A stretch of 64,000 nt of DNA from Sanguibacter keddieii DSM 10542 (GCF_000024925.1 NC_013521.1:62001-126000); one strand, 5' to 3'. Counted from the stretch's first letter, positions 49,627-58,271 are shown. Notes: generated by a model not told the origin, from the sequence alone. Numbers and translations: made by a program.

Positions 49627-50708
49627 CACAGCACACCCGCACCGTCCCCCGGCCCGAGGTGGCCGGGGGACCACCCGCAGCGCACGGCCGGACCGGTGTG
49701 GTGGTCGTCGGGTCGGTCAACGCCGACCTGCTCACCACGGTCGAGCAGCACCCGCGCCCCGGCGAGACCGTCCTCGGCCGCACGCTCGACGTGCTGCCCG
49801 GCGGCAAGGGGGCCAACCAGGCCGTCGCCGCCGCGCAGCTCGGCGCGCAGACCACGCTCGTGGGGGCCGTCGGCACGGACCAGTTCGCGGAGCCGGCGCT
49901 GGCCGGCCTGCGGGCCGCCGAGGTTGACCTCGAGGCCGTGGCTGTCGTGGAGGGGGCCACCGGCGTCGCGCAGGTGACCGTCTCCGCCGACGGGGAGAAC
50001 GCCATCGTCGTGATCCCCGGGGCGAACGCGTCCGTGGACGGTGCGGTGGTCGACGCACGGGCAGCGGTGATCGCCGGTGCGGCCGTGGTGGTCGTGCAGG
50101 GCGAGATCCCGAGGACCGGGATCGAGGCCGCCGCTCGGCACACCAGCGGGCGGCTCGTCGTGAACCTCGCGCCCGTGGTCGACGTGGACCGCGAGGTCCT
50201 GCTGGCCGCGGACCCGCTCGTCGTCAACGAGCACGAGGCGGCGTTGGTGCTCGCGGCGCTCGACGGGGAGTCGGGCATCGCTGAGCGAGATGCTGGTGCG
50301 ACCGGTGCGACCGGTGCGACCGGTGCGACCGGTGCTGACGGTGAGCGGCAGGATGCAGAGGACGACGAGCAGCGGGTCGTCGACGCGCTGCTCGCGCACG
50401 GCGTCCCGTCCGTGGTGCTCACGGTCGGGGCGCGGGGAGCGCTCGTCGCCGACGGGTCCGGGACCACCCGGGTGCCGTCGCCGCGCGTCGACGCGGTCGA
50501 CACGACGGGGGCCGGCGACGCGTTCGTCGGTGCGCTCGCCCATCGGCTGTCCGAGGGGGAAGGGCTGGTCGAGGCGGCGAGGCTCGCTGCTCGCGTCGGT
50601 GCGTACGCCGTGCGGGGGAGCGGCGCGCAGCCGTCCTACCCCTGGGCGGGGGACGCGCTGCCCGAGGTCGAGGACGTCGACCGCAGCGACCGCGGGGCCG
50701 CGTCGTGA
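49623..50708 (+). CDS. rbsK: Ribokinase (PfkB family)
   Basis: 361 residues, against about 310 for E. coli RbsK. VVVVGSVNADLLTTVEQHPRPGETV near 23 and GGKGANQAVAAAQLGA near 60 are the N-terminal PfkB motifs; DTTGAGDAFVGAL near 292 holds the catalytic Asp. The extra length comes from a 15-residue N-terminal tail and an insert near 224-245 built from four GAT repeats. The enzyme makes ribose-5-phosphate. The GTG overlaps the rbsB stop by four bases. Confidence 0.94.
   Translation: MTQHTRTVPRPEVAGGPPAAHGRTGVVVVGSVNADLLTTVEQHPRPGETVLGRTLDVLPGGKGANQAVAAAQLGAQTTLVGAVGTDQFAEPALAGLRAAEVDLEAVAVVEGATGVAQVTVSADGENAIVVIPGANASVDGAVVDARAAVIAGAAVVVVQGEIPRTGIEAAARHTSGRLVVNLAPVVDVDREVLLAADPLVVNEHEAALVLAALDGESGIAERDAGATGATGATGATGADGERQDAEDDEQRVVDALLAHGVPSVVLTVGARGALVADGSGTTRVPSPRVDAVDTTGAGDAFVGALAHRLSEGEGLVEAARLAARVGAYAVRGSGAQPSYPWAGDALPEVEDVDRSDRGAAS
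50295..50330 (+). repeat. Four tandem 9-bp repeats inside rbsK
   Basis: Four in-frame copies of GGTGCGACC encode (Gly-Ala-Thr)x4, followed by a partial copy. Slippage there would add or remove three residues without changing frame, in a loop region of ribokinase. Confidence 0.85.
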
Positions 50709-51088
50709 AGCGCTCGGGGGTCCTCAACCCGGCGCTCGCAGAGGGGTTGGCCCGGCTCGGCCACGGGCACCTCGTGCTCGTCGTCGACTGCGGGACGCCG
50801 ATCCCGCCAGGCGCACGGGTCGTCGACGTCTCGGTCGTCGCCGGGGTGCCGGGCTTCACGCAGGTGCTCGACGCCGTCCTCGACGAGATCGTCGTCGAGG
50901 GGTCGGTCGCCGCGAGCGAGTCGGCGGGGACGGTCGTGGCCGGGTGGCTCGAGGAGCGCGGGCTGAGCCCGGAGCTCGTCCCGCACGAGGACCTCAAGGC
51001 CCTGCTTCCCGGTGCGGCGCTTGTGATCCGCACGGGCGAGGCGACGGCGTGGGCCAACGTCGGGCTGCGGTGCGGGGTGCCCTTCTGA
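50705..51088 (+). CDS. rbsD: D-ribose pyranase
   Basis: 127 residues. It converts beta-pyranose ribose to the furanose form that ribokinase uses. The catalytic residues are seen: RLGHGHLVLVVDCGTPIP has the active-site His and Asp (near 20 and 28), and the C-terminal TGEATAWANVGLRCGVPF matches the end of E. coli RbsD (SGECSPYANIILCAGVTF) closely. The GTG overlaps the rbsK stop by four bases. Its presence confirms ribose as the operon's substrate. Confidence 0.93.
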   Translation: MKRSGVLNPALAEGLARLGHGHLVLVVDCGTPIPPGARVVDVSVVAGVPGFTQVLDAVLDEIVVEGSVAASESAGTVVAGWLEERGLSPELVPHEDLKALLPGAALVIRTGEATAWANVGLRCGVPF

Positions 51089-51095
51089 GGGGTCG

Positions 51096-52641
51096 GAGAG
51101 GAACCTGAGGGTCGCCGGTACACACCTCGGGCGCCTGGTTCGCGCTCTCCGGGGCCGCATCGAGTGCGTCGCCCGGGTCATCGAAGACGTCTTCCCCAAC
51201 GGGGGCAGCCACATCTACATCCCTCTTGCCCGTCGTCTCGGCATGCTCGAAGCACGCGAACTCGTCGAGGCCCTGGCCCGACGCTTCCCCACCATCGACG
51301 CCGCGCCCCACCGCTCCGCGCGCTCAGGGTGCATCCGCACACCCGGCTCCCGACACAAGAGCGGCGGCCACCAACAGCTCGTCACCACCCTCGCCAGCGC
51401 CCTCGACATCCTCAGCCGCCCCAACCCCGCCGACGTCGTCGAGGCCATGCGCATCCGCCTCGCCCCCCAGATCGCCGCCTGGCACGCCACCCAGACCCGC
51501 GAACCACTCCCCCCTCGACACCCCAGCGACCCCTGACCAGGCACCCAGCGGCACCGTGCGCGCACTAAGCCCGGTCATCACACGCATCGCCCGCGAAGGC
51601 ATCTACGACGCTAACCGCTACGGGTCCCCCTCCGAGGCACGCATGGCCGTCATCACCGCAGCGACCCGCGCCGGCTGGGCCCTAGCCGACGTCGTCGTAC
51701 GCCTCGAGGACGGACGCTGGCCAGGCCTGGCCGCCATGTACGCCACCAGTCGCCCCGAAGCCGCCAAGCGACGACAACGCATCAGCGCCGACTGGCACAA
51801 CGCCCAAACCTTCGTGGCACGAACCCCCTCACGACCAGGCGACAGTCATGTCCTCTCATCCAACACAAGCCTGCTGAAGTCACTAGCGGGGCGCACCACA
51901 CCAGCCCCTCGCGAAGTTCCAGACGCTCACCTCGAGCACCAGTTCATCTGAACCTGGACGACTGCGGTCCTTGCCTACGAGACCCACCGGCTCCTGGGAG
52001 TCGGCCTCAAGATCCGTTGGCTCGTGCGCGCCCTGGCAGAAGCCGGCCACAAGACAGGCACCCGCTACTTCTCCTTCGGAGTACGAGTCCTCGCCATCGC
52101 CACAGGCAGCGACCACACCACCGTCGCCGCCCAGCTCAAGGTCCTCACCGACCTCGGCTGGATCGACCTCATCGAAGCAGCCCACGGCCGCGACGCCGAC
52201 ACCTACGCCTTCACACTGCCGGCCGACATCCAAGCTGCAGACCTGCGCTGGCACACCGGCACCATCCACGCCAAGCGCCCCGCATTCCGAGAGCTCGGCG
52301 ACGTCCCAGCCCTGGTGTTCGAAGCCCTCGAGCTCCACCGCGCGAACACCATCACCGACCTCGTCGCCGTCCTCGGTCGCTCACGCTCGAGCGTCTCCGA
52401 CGCCGTCGATATCGTCAGCGCGCACGGCCTCCTCGACCGCTCCTCCGAAGGACTCATCGCCCACCCCGACAAGCTCGCCCGCGTCGCCGAAGCCATCGGC
52501 GTCACCGAAGCCATCGCCCAACAACTCAAGACCTACGCCAGGCACCGCCGAACCTGGCACGCCTGGCTCGCTCGCCACGACCAAGACACCGCAGAAGCCA
52601 TCACCGAGCGCGACCTCTACGACCCAGAGTTCGACGAGTAA
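51096..52641 (+). pseudogene. Broken replication/primase-type gene of a mobile element
   Basis: One protein can be read across two frames. Part 1 (to 51536) holds GGSHIYIPLARRLGMLEA and SGCIRTPGSRHKSGGHQQL; the reading frame then shifts by one base, most simply in the run of six C at 51509-51514. Part 2 (to 51951) contains RYGSPSEARMAVITAATRAG and ends at a TGA. Part 3 continues in the same frame (TWTTAVLAYETHRLLGVGLK, then two winged-helix-like domains) to 52641. The PGSRHKSGG pattern and layout resemble AEP-primase/HTH replication proteins of actinobacterial mobile elements. The N-terminus is missing. The gene starts right after rbsD, marking one edge of the island. Confidence 0.65.
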
Positions 52642-52950
52642 CATCAATGCCTTCCGTTGCATTTTGGGAGAACGCAGATGACGTCGTCGACTCGGCACAA
52701 GAAAATGTGACATTCTGCACGCCGCGGCTCAAATTGACAGCGCTTGACTCAGTGTTCGGTGGTTACGAAGTATTCGTCGAATATTGCGTAGAGGACCTGA
52801 CTCGAGCGCTTGCACGCCTGAGCCCCCTTCTTCGAAGTGCCCAAAAAGGGCGGCGCGGGAGAAGGGGGCTCAGGTGTCGTCGAATGTCTACCTACTGCTA
52901 ATTCAGGTTCTCTGGAAATCGGTTGTGCTCGATCATGGCGAGTGCATGCA
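52642..52950. other. AT-richer gap of 309 bp between the pseudogene and the small immunity-like gene
   Basis: GC falls sharply compared with the ribose operon. No convincing gene is present. An 84-codon open frame from 52647 on the plus strand runs into the inverted repeat at 52817-52874 and has unusual codons, so I do not call it a gene. The gap probably belongs to the acquired island. Confidence 0.45.
52817..52874. repeat. Perfect 15-bp inverted repeat with nested hairpin
   Basis: CCTGAGCCCCCTTCT (52817-52831) and AGAAGGGGGCTCAGG (52860-52874) are exact complements around 28 bases. The loop itself contains GCCC-AAAAA-GGGC. The structure lies 77 bp beyond the stop of the small membrane gene on the minus strand and could terminate transcription in either direction. 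A miniature mobile repeat is the alternative. Confidence 0.65.
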
Positions 52951-53115
52951 TCAACTGCCGGTCAAGTAGTGCGTCAGCAAGGCGGCTCCGCCGAGGACGA
53001 AGACAACGGCGGCGCCTTTCATGATCGGGCGAGACCAAGTTCGACCAGAAGCGATCAAGCTAGAAAGCAGAGCGATCAAGCTCGCGATCATCAGAATGTA
53101 CCCGAGGTAGTACAT
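52951..53115 (-). CDS. Small two-helix membrane protein, putative immunity protein of the RHS toxin
   Basis: 54 residues starting MYYLGYILMIAS, 7 bases after the RHS stop codon; GGTGA in that gap is the binding site. Two transmembrane segments (about 4-22 and 33-52) flank a basic loop GRTWSRPIMK. A homologue of 49 residues is encoded at 63016-63165 (about 30 identical positions, including the WSRP loop). Position right behind an RHS gene, small size and membrane location are what is known for immunity proteins to pore-forming toxins, such as Tsi5 for the RHS toxin Tse5. The function is inference. Confidence 0.65.
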   Translation of the reverse strand: MYYLGYILMIASLIALLSSLIASGRTWSRPIMKGAAVVFVLGGAALLTHYLTGS

Positions 53116-53122
53116 GTTCACC

Positions 53123-56100
53123 TCATTTGTCAACGAGGCAGCCGGCGCCACCAATGGTCGATGCGATGGTAGTTGAGAAGGCGAGCGCCCCTGGGGCGGA
53201 TCCCAGCACTCCGCCCGCAACGAATCCGGCCGCAGTACCGATAGCGCCCATGGTCCAGAGCACTGCGCTACCAGTTTTCGAGCAGCGCGCCTCAGTTCCA
53301 GTCGGGTCGATCAGGTTGATGGGATTCGACTCGGCGTAACCGTACGGGTTCGCTTCCTGCCCTGCCGGATCGAACTGAGTGAAACGCCCCAAGGTCGCAT
53401 CGTAGTAGCGAGCCCCGAACTTGTAGAGATTCGTGCTGTCCTCGAGCCCTCCGACATAGCGCAGGTTGTTGGACGTGATCACCGAGCCTGTCGCTGTGGA
53501 CCGACGCTCACCATAGGGCGAGTACGAGTAGCCGCCCTCCCAGGCGCCGTCCGCCGAGAAGGATCCCAGGACCGAACCCAAGTGATCGGTGACGTAGTAG
53601 TGCGCCTCTGGACCCGTGTACGAGACGAGATCACCGTCGCCCGACCGCGTCCAGGTCTTCATGACAGCAGCCCTGGTCTCGCGTACGAGGCCGGTGTCGG
53701 TGGTCAGATAGTCCGATGAACCACCCTTGAGCTGTTGATCGTTCCCGGGGCCGAAGGTCGAGTAGGTCTTAGTTCCGATCTTCGTCACCTGCAGCCGGTC
53801 TCCGTACGTGGTGGCCTGACCAGTGATGCCATTGCGGGTCTGGTTGCCCGCGCCGTCATAGGTCCACGTCGTGGTGTCGGCCGAGGAAGAGACCAGCTGG
53901 TTCGCCGCGTTGTAGGTGTAGTCGACCGTCCCCTCGTTCGCTCCTGTGGAGCCCGAACGCGTCTGGCTCACCCTGTTGCCCGCCTGGTCGTAGGCGTACG
54001 ACCACGCTGCGGAGGCGGTGCCGTCGACGATCTCTTCCGCGCCTGTCAGGCGGCTCAGAGAGTCGTACGTGTAAGTCGTGACTGCACCGTCTGCAATTCC
54101 CTGCTCGCGGTGGCTCGTCCGTGCCTGGACGGAGGCGCGATCGGCACCATCCTGGGCGTAGCTCAAGCCGACATCGACAACGGCTTCGCCGGATGCGGTC
54201 AGTCCCGTGATCCGCGTGGGGCGTCCAGAGGCGTCACGGGCGGTGTCCTGCCGGGCACCACCGGGGAAGAGCCGTGACGTCTCCTGGCCGTTCTCGTCGT
54301 ACTCGTACCGCACGCATCCCGAACCAGCCGCCGGGTGCGCGTCTGTCGAACAGCTCTCGCCTGCGGGGTGCAGAGCGATCAGCTGGTTCGCTGCGTCGTA
54401 GACGTAAGCCACCTCAGCCCCGGTCTCGTCAGATGAGAGCAGGTTGCCGTTAGCGTCGAACGTGTTGTTCACCGTGGCGTTGATCCCTGCCCCAGTCGGC
54501 ACGTCGATTGAACGCTGGGTCTGCTTGCCCAACAGGTCGTACTCGTACGAGATCGACGAGCCGGACGCGGAGTCGGACTCCGACTGCAGCAACCCAGATC
54601 GTGACCAGGACTGGGAGTGGGTCTGACCGTTGTCGAATGTTGTCAAGACGACTCGGTTCGCACGGTCGTAGGCGTAGGTCGTCGTTGCCCCGTTGCCGTC
54701 GACGACCGTGGTGACTCGACCGATGGCGTCGTAGGTATACGTCGTCGACCCCAGCGGCGCTGGCGGGGCGACCTCGATGAGATTCCCTGAGGCATAGGAG
54801 TAGCTCGTGACACCGCCGTTGCCGTCGGTCGCCGAGCAGATCTGCCCCGCCTCCCCACCGCAGATCGTGCCGTCTGCTTCTTCGTAGACGAACGACTTCG
54901 TGGCTGCCACACCATCAGGCGTGGTGTCGGTCTGAGCCGTGAGGTTGCCCGCAGGGTCGTAAATCATCGACTGGCTGTTGCCTGCCGCGTCGACGGAGCA
55001 TTTCGCCTGGTAAGGATTACCCGACTGTGCATCTTCGCACCCCGGACCCTGGGCATAGAGCGCCTGCGTGGCGGCCCCAGTAGGCAAGGTGATACCGGTC
55101 TGGTTGTTCAGCTCGTCGTAGGTGGCCGTGGTGACGTTGCCCTCACCGCTGCTCGAGAACCCGTCAGTTGCGGTCTCGACGTCACCGTTTGGAGTCCACG
55201 ACTGGGGGCGGGACCTGTCGAGCTGGTCAGTCGTATTGGTGACACGCCACTGATCGTCCACCTCGAAGCTCGACCGGTTCCCCCGTGGGTCGGTGATCGT
55301 CGTCCCACTCTCGGTGTACTCGAAGCCAGTGACCACGGGCGTCTCACCAGAACGGGACTGAGTCGCGTTCACCACGCGGCTGCTCGAGTCGTATTCGAAT
55401 CCGATGGACCTGTCACCGTCGGTCAGAGTCGCCAGGCGGTTGTTGCTGTCGTAGGTCATCCTCCAGAGCGGGCGGTCTAGGCCCTGCTCGTTGACGGACT
55501 CCACACGTTCGTTCAGTCCCAGTCCGAAAGTCACGAACCTCCCGGCAGACTCGACCCCGTCCAGCACGTATCGGCCAGAACCGCCAAGCGGCAAGTAGTC
55601 CATCCGGATCTTCTTGCCCACTGCGTCAGTGACCGAAACGACGCGATCCTGCTCGTACCCATAGGTCAGTCCAACTCCGTTGCGATCCGTACGGTGTGTG
55701 ACCCAGCCCGACGCGTTGAACCGCACGATCTCGCCAGTGCGGTGGTAGGACAGCTCCCACGAACCATCGGAGCTCTTCGTAAGACTCGCGTTCACGCCAT
55801 CCGGCGAGACCCACAAATCGCCATCAGCTTCGAAAACCCACCGAGCGCCCGTGCCATCAAAGTAGATCACTCTCTCACTGGCGACAGACAGGCCCGTGAT
55901 CGCGTAATCCTCGCGCCACGGACCGATCCATCCCTTGCTGATGTCGTTCTGTGAGTTGTAGACCCGGTACGCAACCGCTGGGACCCCTGGCCCGTCGAGC
56001 TCAGCCATCTTCGACCGGATGAAGAGGTTGCCGGTCCCGACGTTGACCTTGATAGCCTGCTCACCCTCATCGCCATCCAGGAAAAACTCGTGGAACGTGT

Positions 56101-56395
56101 AGGCGCCAGTGTCGCCCAGCGCCTGGTTCGCTCCTGGAGTAGGTACTGATCTGGCCTGTGGGTCAGAAACCTCTTCGAGCTCAGGCGACCACGGCTCTTC
56201 AGGCGCCTCACCACCCGGGGGAACCGCACCGAAGCTCTCTGTGTCTTCCGTGCTCGGCTCCCAGGTCTCAGGCTGCATCACCACACCCGGTCCAAAGGAT
56301 CCCGCTGTCGCCTGGTGAGCCGAAGCTGGCGACACCGCGCCCACCGCCACCAACGCCGCGGCCAAAATACTCGCTGTAATTGAAAATGAACGCAC
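53123..56395 (-). CDS. Secreted RHS/YD-repeat protein with a short glycine-zipper tail (putative polymorphic toxin)
   Basis: 1090 residues from a GTG preceded by AGGGGG. A Sec signal peptide (about 1-26, ending ASA) is followed by a DUF6531-like region (INVGTGNLFIRS-type segment near 115), then some 600 residues of YD repeats (YTYDAIGRVTTVVDGNG, YEYDLLGKQTQ, YAYDQAGNRVSQ and others). The RHS core end is RYYDATLGRFTQFDPAGQ through NPINLIDPTG (about 995-1033). Only 57 residues remain: hydrophobic, with GTAAGFVAGGVLG (a GxxxGxxxGxxxG zipper), LAFSTTIASTIGG, and two Cys near the ends. Known RHS tails are toxins released by self-cleavage after DPxG. GC is clearly lower than in neighbours, a sign of transfer. 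Confidence 0.85.
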   Translation of the reverse strand: MRSFSITASILAAALVAVGAVSPASAHQATAGSFGPGVVMQPETWEPSTEDTESFGAVPPGGEAPEEPWSPELEEVSDPQARSVPTPGANQALGDTGAYTFHEFFLDGDEGEQAIKVNVGTGNLFIRSKMAELDGPGVPAVAYRVYNSQNDISKGWIGPWREDYAITGLSVASERVIYFDGTGARWVFEADGDLWVSPDGVNASLTKSSDGSWELSYHRTGEIVRFNASGWVTHRTDRNGVGLTYGYEQDRVVSVTDAVGKKIRMDYLPLGGSGRYVLDGVESAGRFVTFGLGLNERVESVNEQGLDRPLWRMTYDSNNRLATLTDGDRSIGFEYDSSSRVVNATQSRSGETPVVTGFEYTESGTTITDPRGNRSSFEVDDQWRVTNTTDQLDRSRPQSWTPNGDVETATDGFSSSGEGNVTTATYDELNNQTGITLPTGAATQALYAQGPGCEDAQSGNPYQAKCSVDAAGNSQSMIYDPAGNLTAQTDTTPDGVAATKSFVYEEADGTICGGEAGQICSATDGNGGVTSYSYASGNLIEVAPPAPLGSTTYTYDAIGRVTTVVDGNGATTTYAYDRANRVVLTTFDNGQTHSQSWSRSGLLQSESDSASGSSISYEYDLLGKQTQRSIDVPTGAGINATVNNTFDANGNLLSSDETGAEVAYVYDAANQLIALHPAGESCSTDAHPAAGSGCVRYEYDENGQETSRLFPGGARQDTARDASGRPTRITGLTASGEAVVDVGLSYAQDGADRASVQARTSHREQGIADGAVTTYTYDSLSRLTGAEEIVDGTASAAWSYAYDQAGNRVSQTRSGSTGANEGTVDYTYNAANQLVSSSADTTTWTYDGAGNQTRNGITGQATTYGDRLQVTKIGTKTYSTFGPGNDQQLKGGSSDYLTTDTGLVRETRAAVMKTWTRSGDGDLVSYTGPEAHYYVTDHLGSVLGSFSADGAWEGGYSYSPYGERRSTATGSVITSNNLRYVGGLEDSTNLYKFGARYYDATLGRFTQFDPAGQEANPYGYAESNPINLIDPTGTEARCSKTGSAVLWTMGAIGTAAGFVAGGVLGSAPGALAFSTTIASTIGGAGCLVDK

Positions 56396-56770
56396 CTACT
56401 GCCCCCTGTTTATTGAACGTTGAACTTGCGACTCTGCATGCTGTTCGTTCGTGCCATGGAACCACGAGCGAGAGCGCTTTCCCACTCGCCGGGAGCCCCT
56501 GCTTGCCGCGAGGCCTGACATGCCGCCAGAAATTGCACAGACGGCGCGTTCGATGTCTCTCTGAGGAGCCTGGCGCGGCCGAAGCGTGATCGGCGGTCAA
56601 GCGGTGGACGAGACGTCTCGTAACCCATGGGTTGCGGTCCTGGCTGATGGAACTGTGCAGCAAGTTGCGACACACCGCCGAGCCAGAGCAAGTTCAGGTG
56701 TGACGCGCTGACGAGTGTTGGGACGACCGACTACGACGACGAGCCCTGGGGCTAGTCATAGGCTGGCCCC
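56396..56770. other. Intergenic region of 375 bp at the island edge
   Basis: No gene is supported on either strand. GC is intermediate between the island and the chromosome. The RHS promoter should lie at 56396-56450, but no clear -10/-35 pair stands out. The other end carries the leaderless promoter of the YbaK gene. I see no tRNA and no direct repeat matching the region after rbsD by eye. Confidence 0.4.
56759..56764 (+). promoter_or_regulatory. -10 element of a leaderless promoter
   Basis: TAGGCT, six bases before the YbaK-type gene ATG. Confidence 0.5.
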
Positions 56771-57232
56771 ATGACTGGAGAGCGCGCCATAGCCGCGCTC
56801 GAGGCTGCGGGCCTCGAGCACACCGTCCGCACCATCGGGAAGGTCTCGTCCCTCGCGGAGGCTGCCGCAGCGCTCGGCGTCCCGCCGGCGGGGATCGTGA
56901 AGACTCTCGTGGTGCGCCGCGCCGAGGACGACTACCTGTTCGTCCTGGTCCCCGGGGACCGCACCATCTCGTGGCCCAAGCTCCGGGCTCTGCTCGGCGT
57001 CCAGCGGATGTCGATGCCGGACGCTTCCGTGGCCAAGGAGGCCACGGGCTACGAGCGCGGCACCATCACGCCCTTCGGCTCGACCCACGCCTGGCCCGTG
57101 GTCGCCGACGAGCGCGTCGTCGGCCCGGTGTCCCTCGGCTCGGGGACGCACGGCGTCGGCATCACGGTCGACGGGCTTGCCGCCGTCGAGGCGCTCGGCG
57201 CCACCGTCGCGGACGTCACCGAACCGGCCTGA
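56771..57232 (+). CDS. YbaK/ProX-type aminoacyl-tRNA deacylase
   Basis: 153 residues. The YbaK fold shows SSLAEAAAALGVPPAGIVKTLVVR near 26 with the conserved Lys, FVLVPGDRTISWPKLRALLG near 57, and GYERGTITPFGS near 92, the active-site Gly-x-x-x-Pro-x-Gly motif. Such enzymes hydrolyse mischarged tRNA (Cys-tRNAPro or similar) in the cytoplasm. The leaderless start is set by TAGGCT. Confidence 0.9.
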   Translation: MTGERAIAALEAAGLEHTVRTIGKVSSLAEAAAALGVPPAGIVKTLVVRRAEDDYLFVLVPGDRTISWPKLRALLGVQRMSMPDASVAKEATGYERGTITPFGSTHAWPVVADERVVGPVSLGSGTHGVGITVDGLAAVEALGATVADVTEPA

Positions 57233-57290
57233 GCAGCAGGCGACCGCCGCTCGCCAGCTTCGGCCCAGCAGCTGCCAGCAACGGCGTCGG

Positions 57291-57770
57291 CTACGACGTC
57301 GCGTCGGCGACCTTCTCCTTGAGGCTGTCGATCTGCGTCTGCAGGCCGTCGATGGCCTTCTGGACCTCGGGCGTGACGTTCTCGCCCGCGGCGTCCTTGA
57401 GGTCGGTCAGCTTGGTGGTCGCGTCGTCGAGGGCCGTCTTCGCGTCGTCGAGGCTCTGGCGTGCGTCGCTGCCCTCGGCCTGGGCGTCCTCGAGCGCGCC
57501 CGTCGCCTTCCCGGCGGCGGCCTGCGCCGAGGTGATGGCGTCCTGCGCGGTCGACCGGACGTTCTCCGGGAGGTTTCCGATGCTCGAGCCGAGGGTCTGC
57601 GCGTCGGCGGCGATGGTCTGCACCTGCGACTTGGCGTCCTCGACGAACTGCGACAGCTGCTCGGAGGTGATGTTCACCTCGGGCAGGTCGGAGCACGCAG
57701 ACAGCGTGAGCGCGGTGGTCAGGCCGAGGGCGGCGACGGCGGCACGTGTGGGGCGCTTGAAGCGGAACAT
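57291..57770 (-). CDS. Coiled-coil lipoprotein, unknown function
   Basis: 159 residues. The signal peptide ends in the lipobox LSAC (Cys near 26). The rest is almost entirely helical with heptad-like repeats (LEDAQAEGSDARQSLDDAKT, VQKAIDGLQTQIDSLKEKV), suggesting a long coiled coil outside the membrane. I start at MFRFK because CACACT lies six bases upstream; MVMFRFK, two codons earlier, is also possible. Confidence 0.6.
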   Translation of the reverse strand: MFRFKRPTRAAVAALGLTTALTLSACSDLPEVNITSEQLSQFVEDAKSQVQTIAADAQTLGSSIGNLPENVRSTAQDAITSAQAAAGKATGALEDAQAEGSDARQSLDDAKTALDDATTKLTDLKDAAGENVTPEVQKAIDGLQTQIDSLKEKVADATS

Positions 57771-57884
57771 GACCATAGTGTGGCCGACGCGCGACCCCCG
57801 GTGCAGGACGACCGGTTCGCAGCAGGTGAGGGTTCCGCGAACGTCCCGCGCGAACGGGGCGGACAGGGCGCGGACCGGCTGGCG

Positions 57885-58271
57885 TCAGTACGCGTGCGCC
57901 GCCGTCTGCGTGCTCGCGCCGCGCATCCCGGCGATGAGCCGCAGGACCACGCGGTCGAGCAGCACGAGGTTCACCTTGGGCTCGGTGACCACGGCGAGCA
58001 GGTGGTGGTCGTCGATCGCGTAGACCACCATCGAGCCCGCCGGGCCGCGGACCGTGGTCATCTCCAGGCCGTCGAGACCGAAGGCCATGCCCGACTGCTG
58101 CGCGATGCCCAGGACCGTCGCGACCACGGCCGCCGAGCTGTCGTGCTGGGACGCGTCGCCGTCGTCGTAGAAGGGCAGCCCGTCGGTGCGGGCGATGAGG
58201 ACCCGCCGGATCCCGGGGATCTCGTTGCGCAGCGAGGCCGCGACGCCGAGTGCGTGCTGTCTGACGATCAT
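57885..58271 (-). CDS. Roadblock/LC7-domain protein
   Basis: 128 residues. The roadblock fold is read from IPGIRRVLIARTDGLPFYDDG (near 18), then a helix (AAVVATVLGIAQQSGMAFGL) and MTTVRGPAGSMVVYAIDDHHLLAVVTEPKVNL. Roadblock proteins of this size (CvnB type) sit next to a Ras-like GTPase and act in signalling in Actinobacteria. The ATG overlaps the stop of the GTPase gene by four bases. Confidence 0.8.
   Translation of the reverse strand: MIVRQHALGVAASLRNEIPGIRRVLIARTDGLPFYDDGDASQHDSSAAVVATVLGIAQQSGMAFGLDGLEMTTVRGPAGSMVVYAIDDHHLLAVVTEPKVNLVLLDRVVLRLIAGMRGASTQTAAHAY

Noticed and set aside
52647-52901. 84-codon frame after the pseudogene
   Set aside because: It runs into the inverted repeat, has no binding site or relatives I recognise, and shows codons unlike either the island genes or the chromosome.
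53700-55700. Repeated segments inside the RHS gene as a possible CRISPR array or tandem repeat locus
   Set aside because: The repetition is at protein level (YD repeats) with diverged DNA, and no equal-length repeats and spacers exist.
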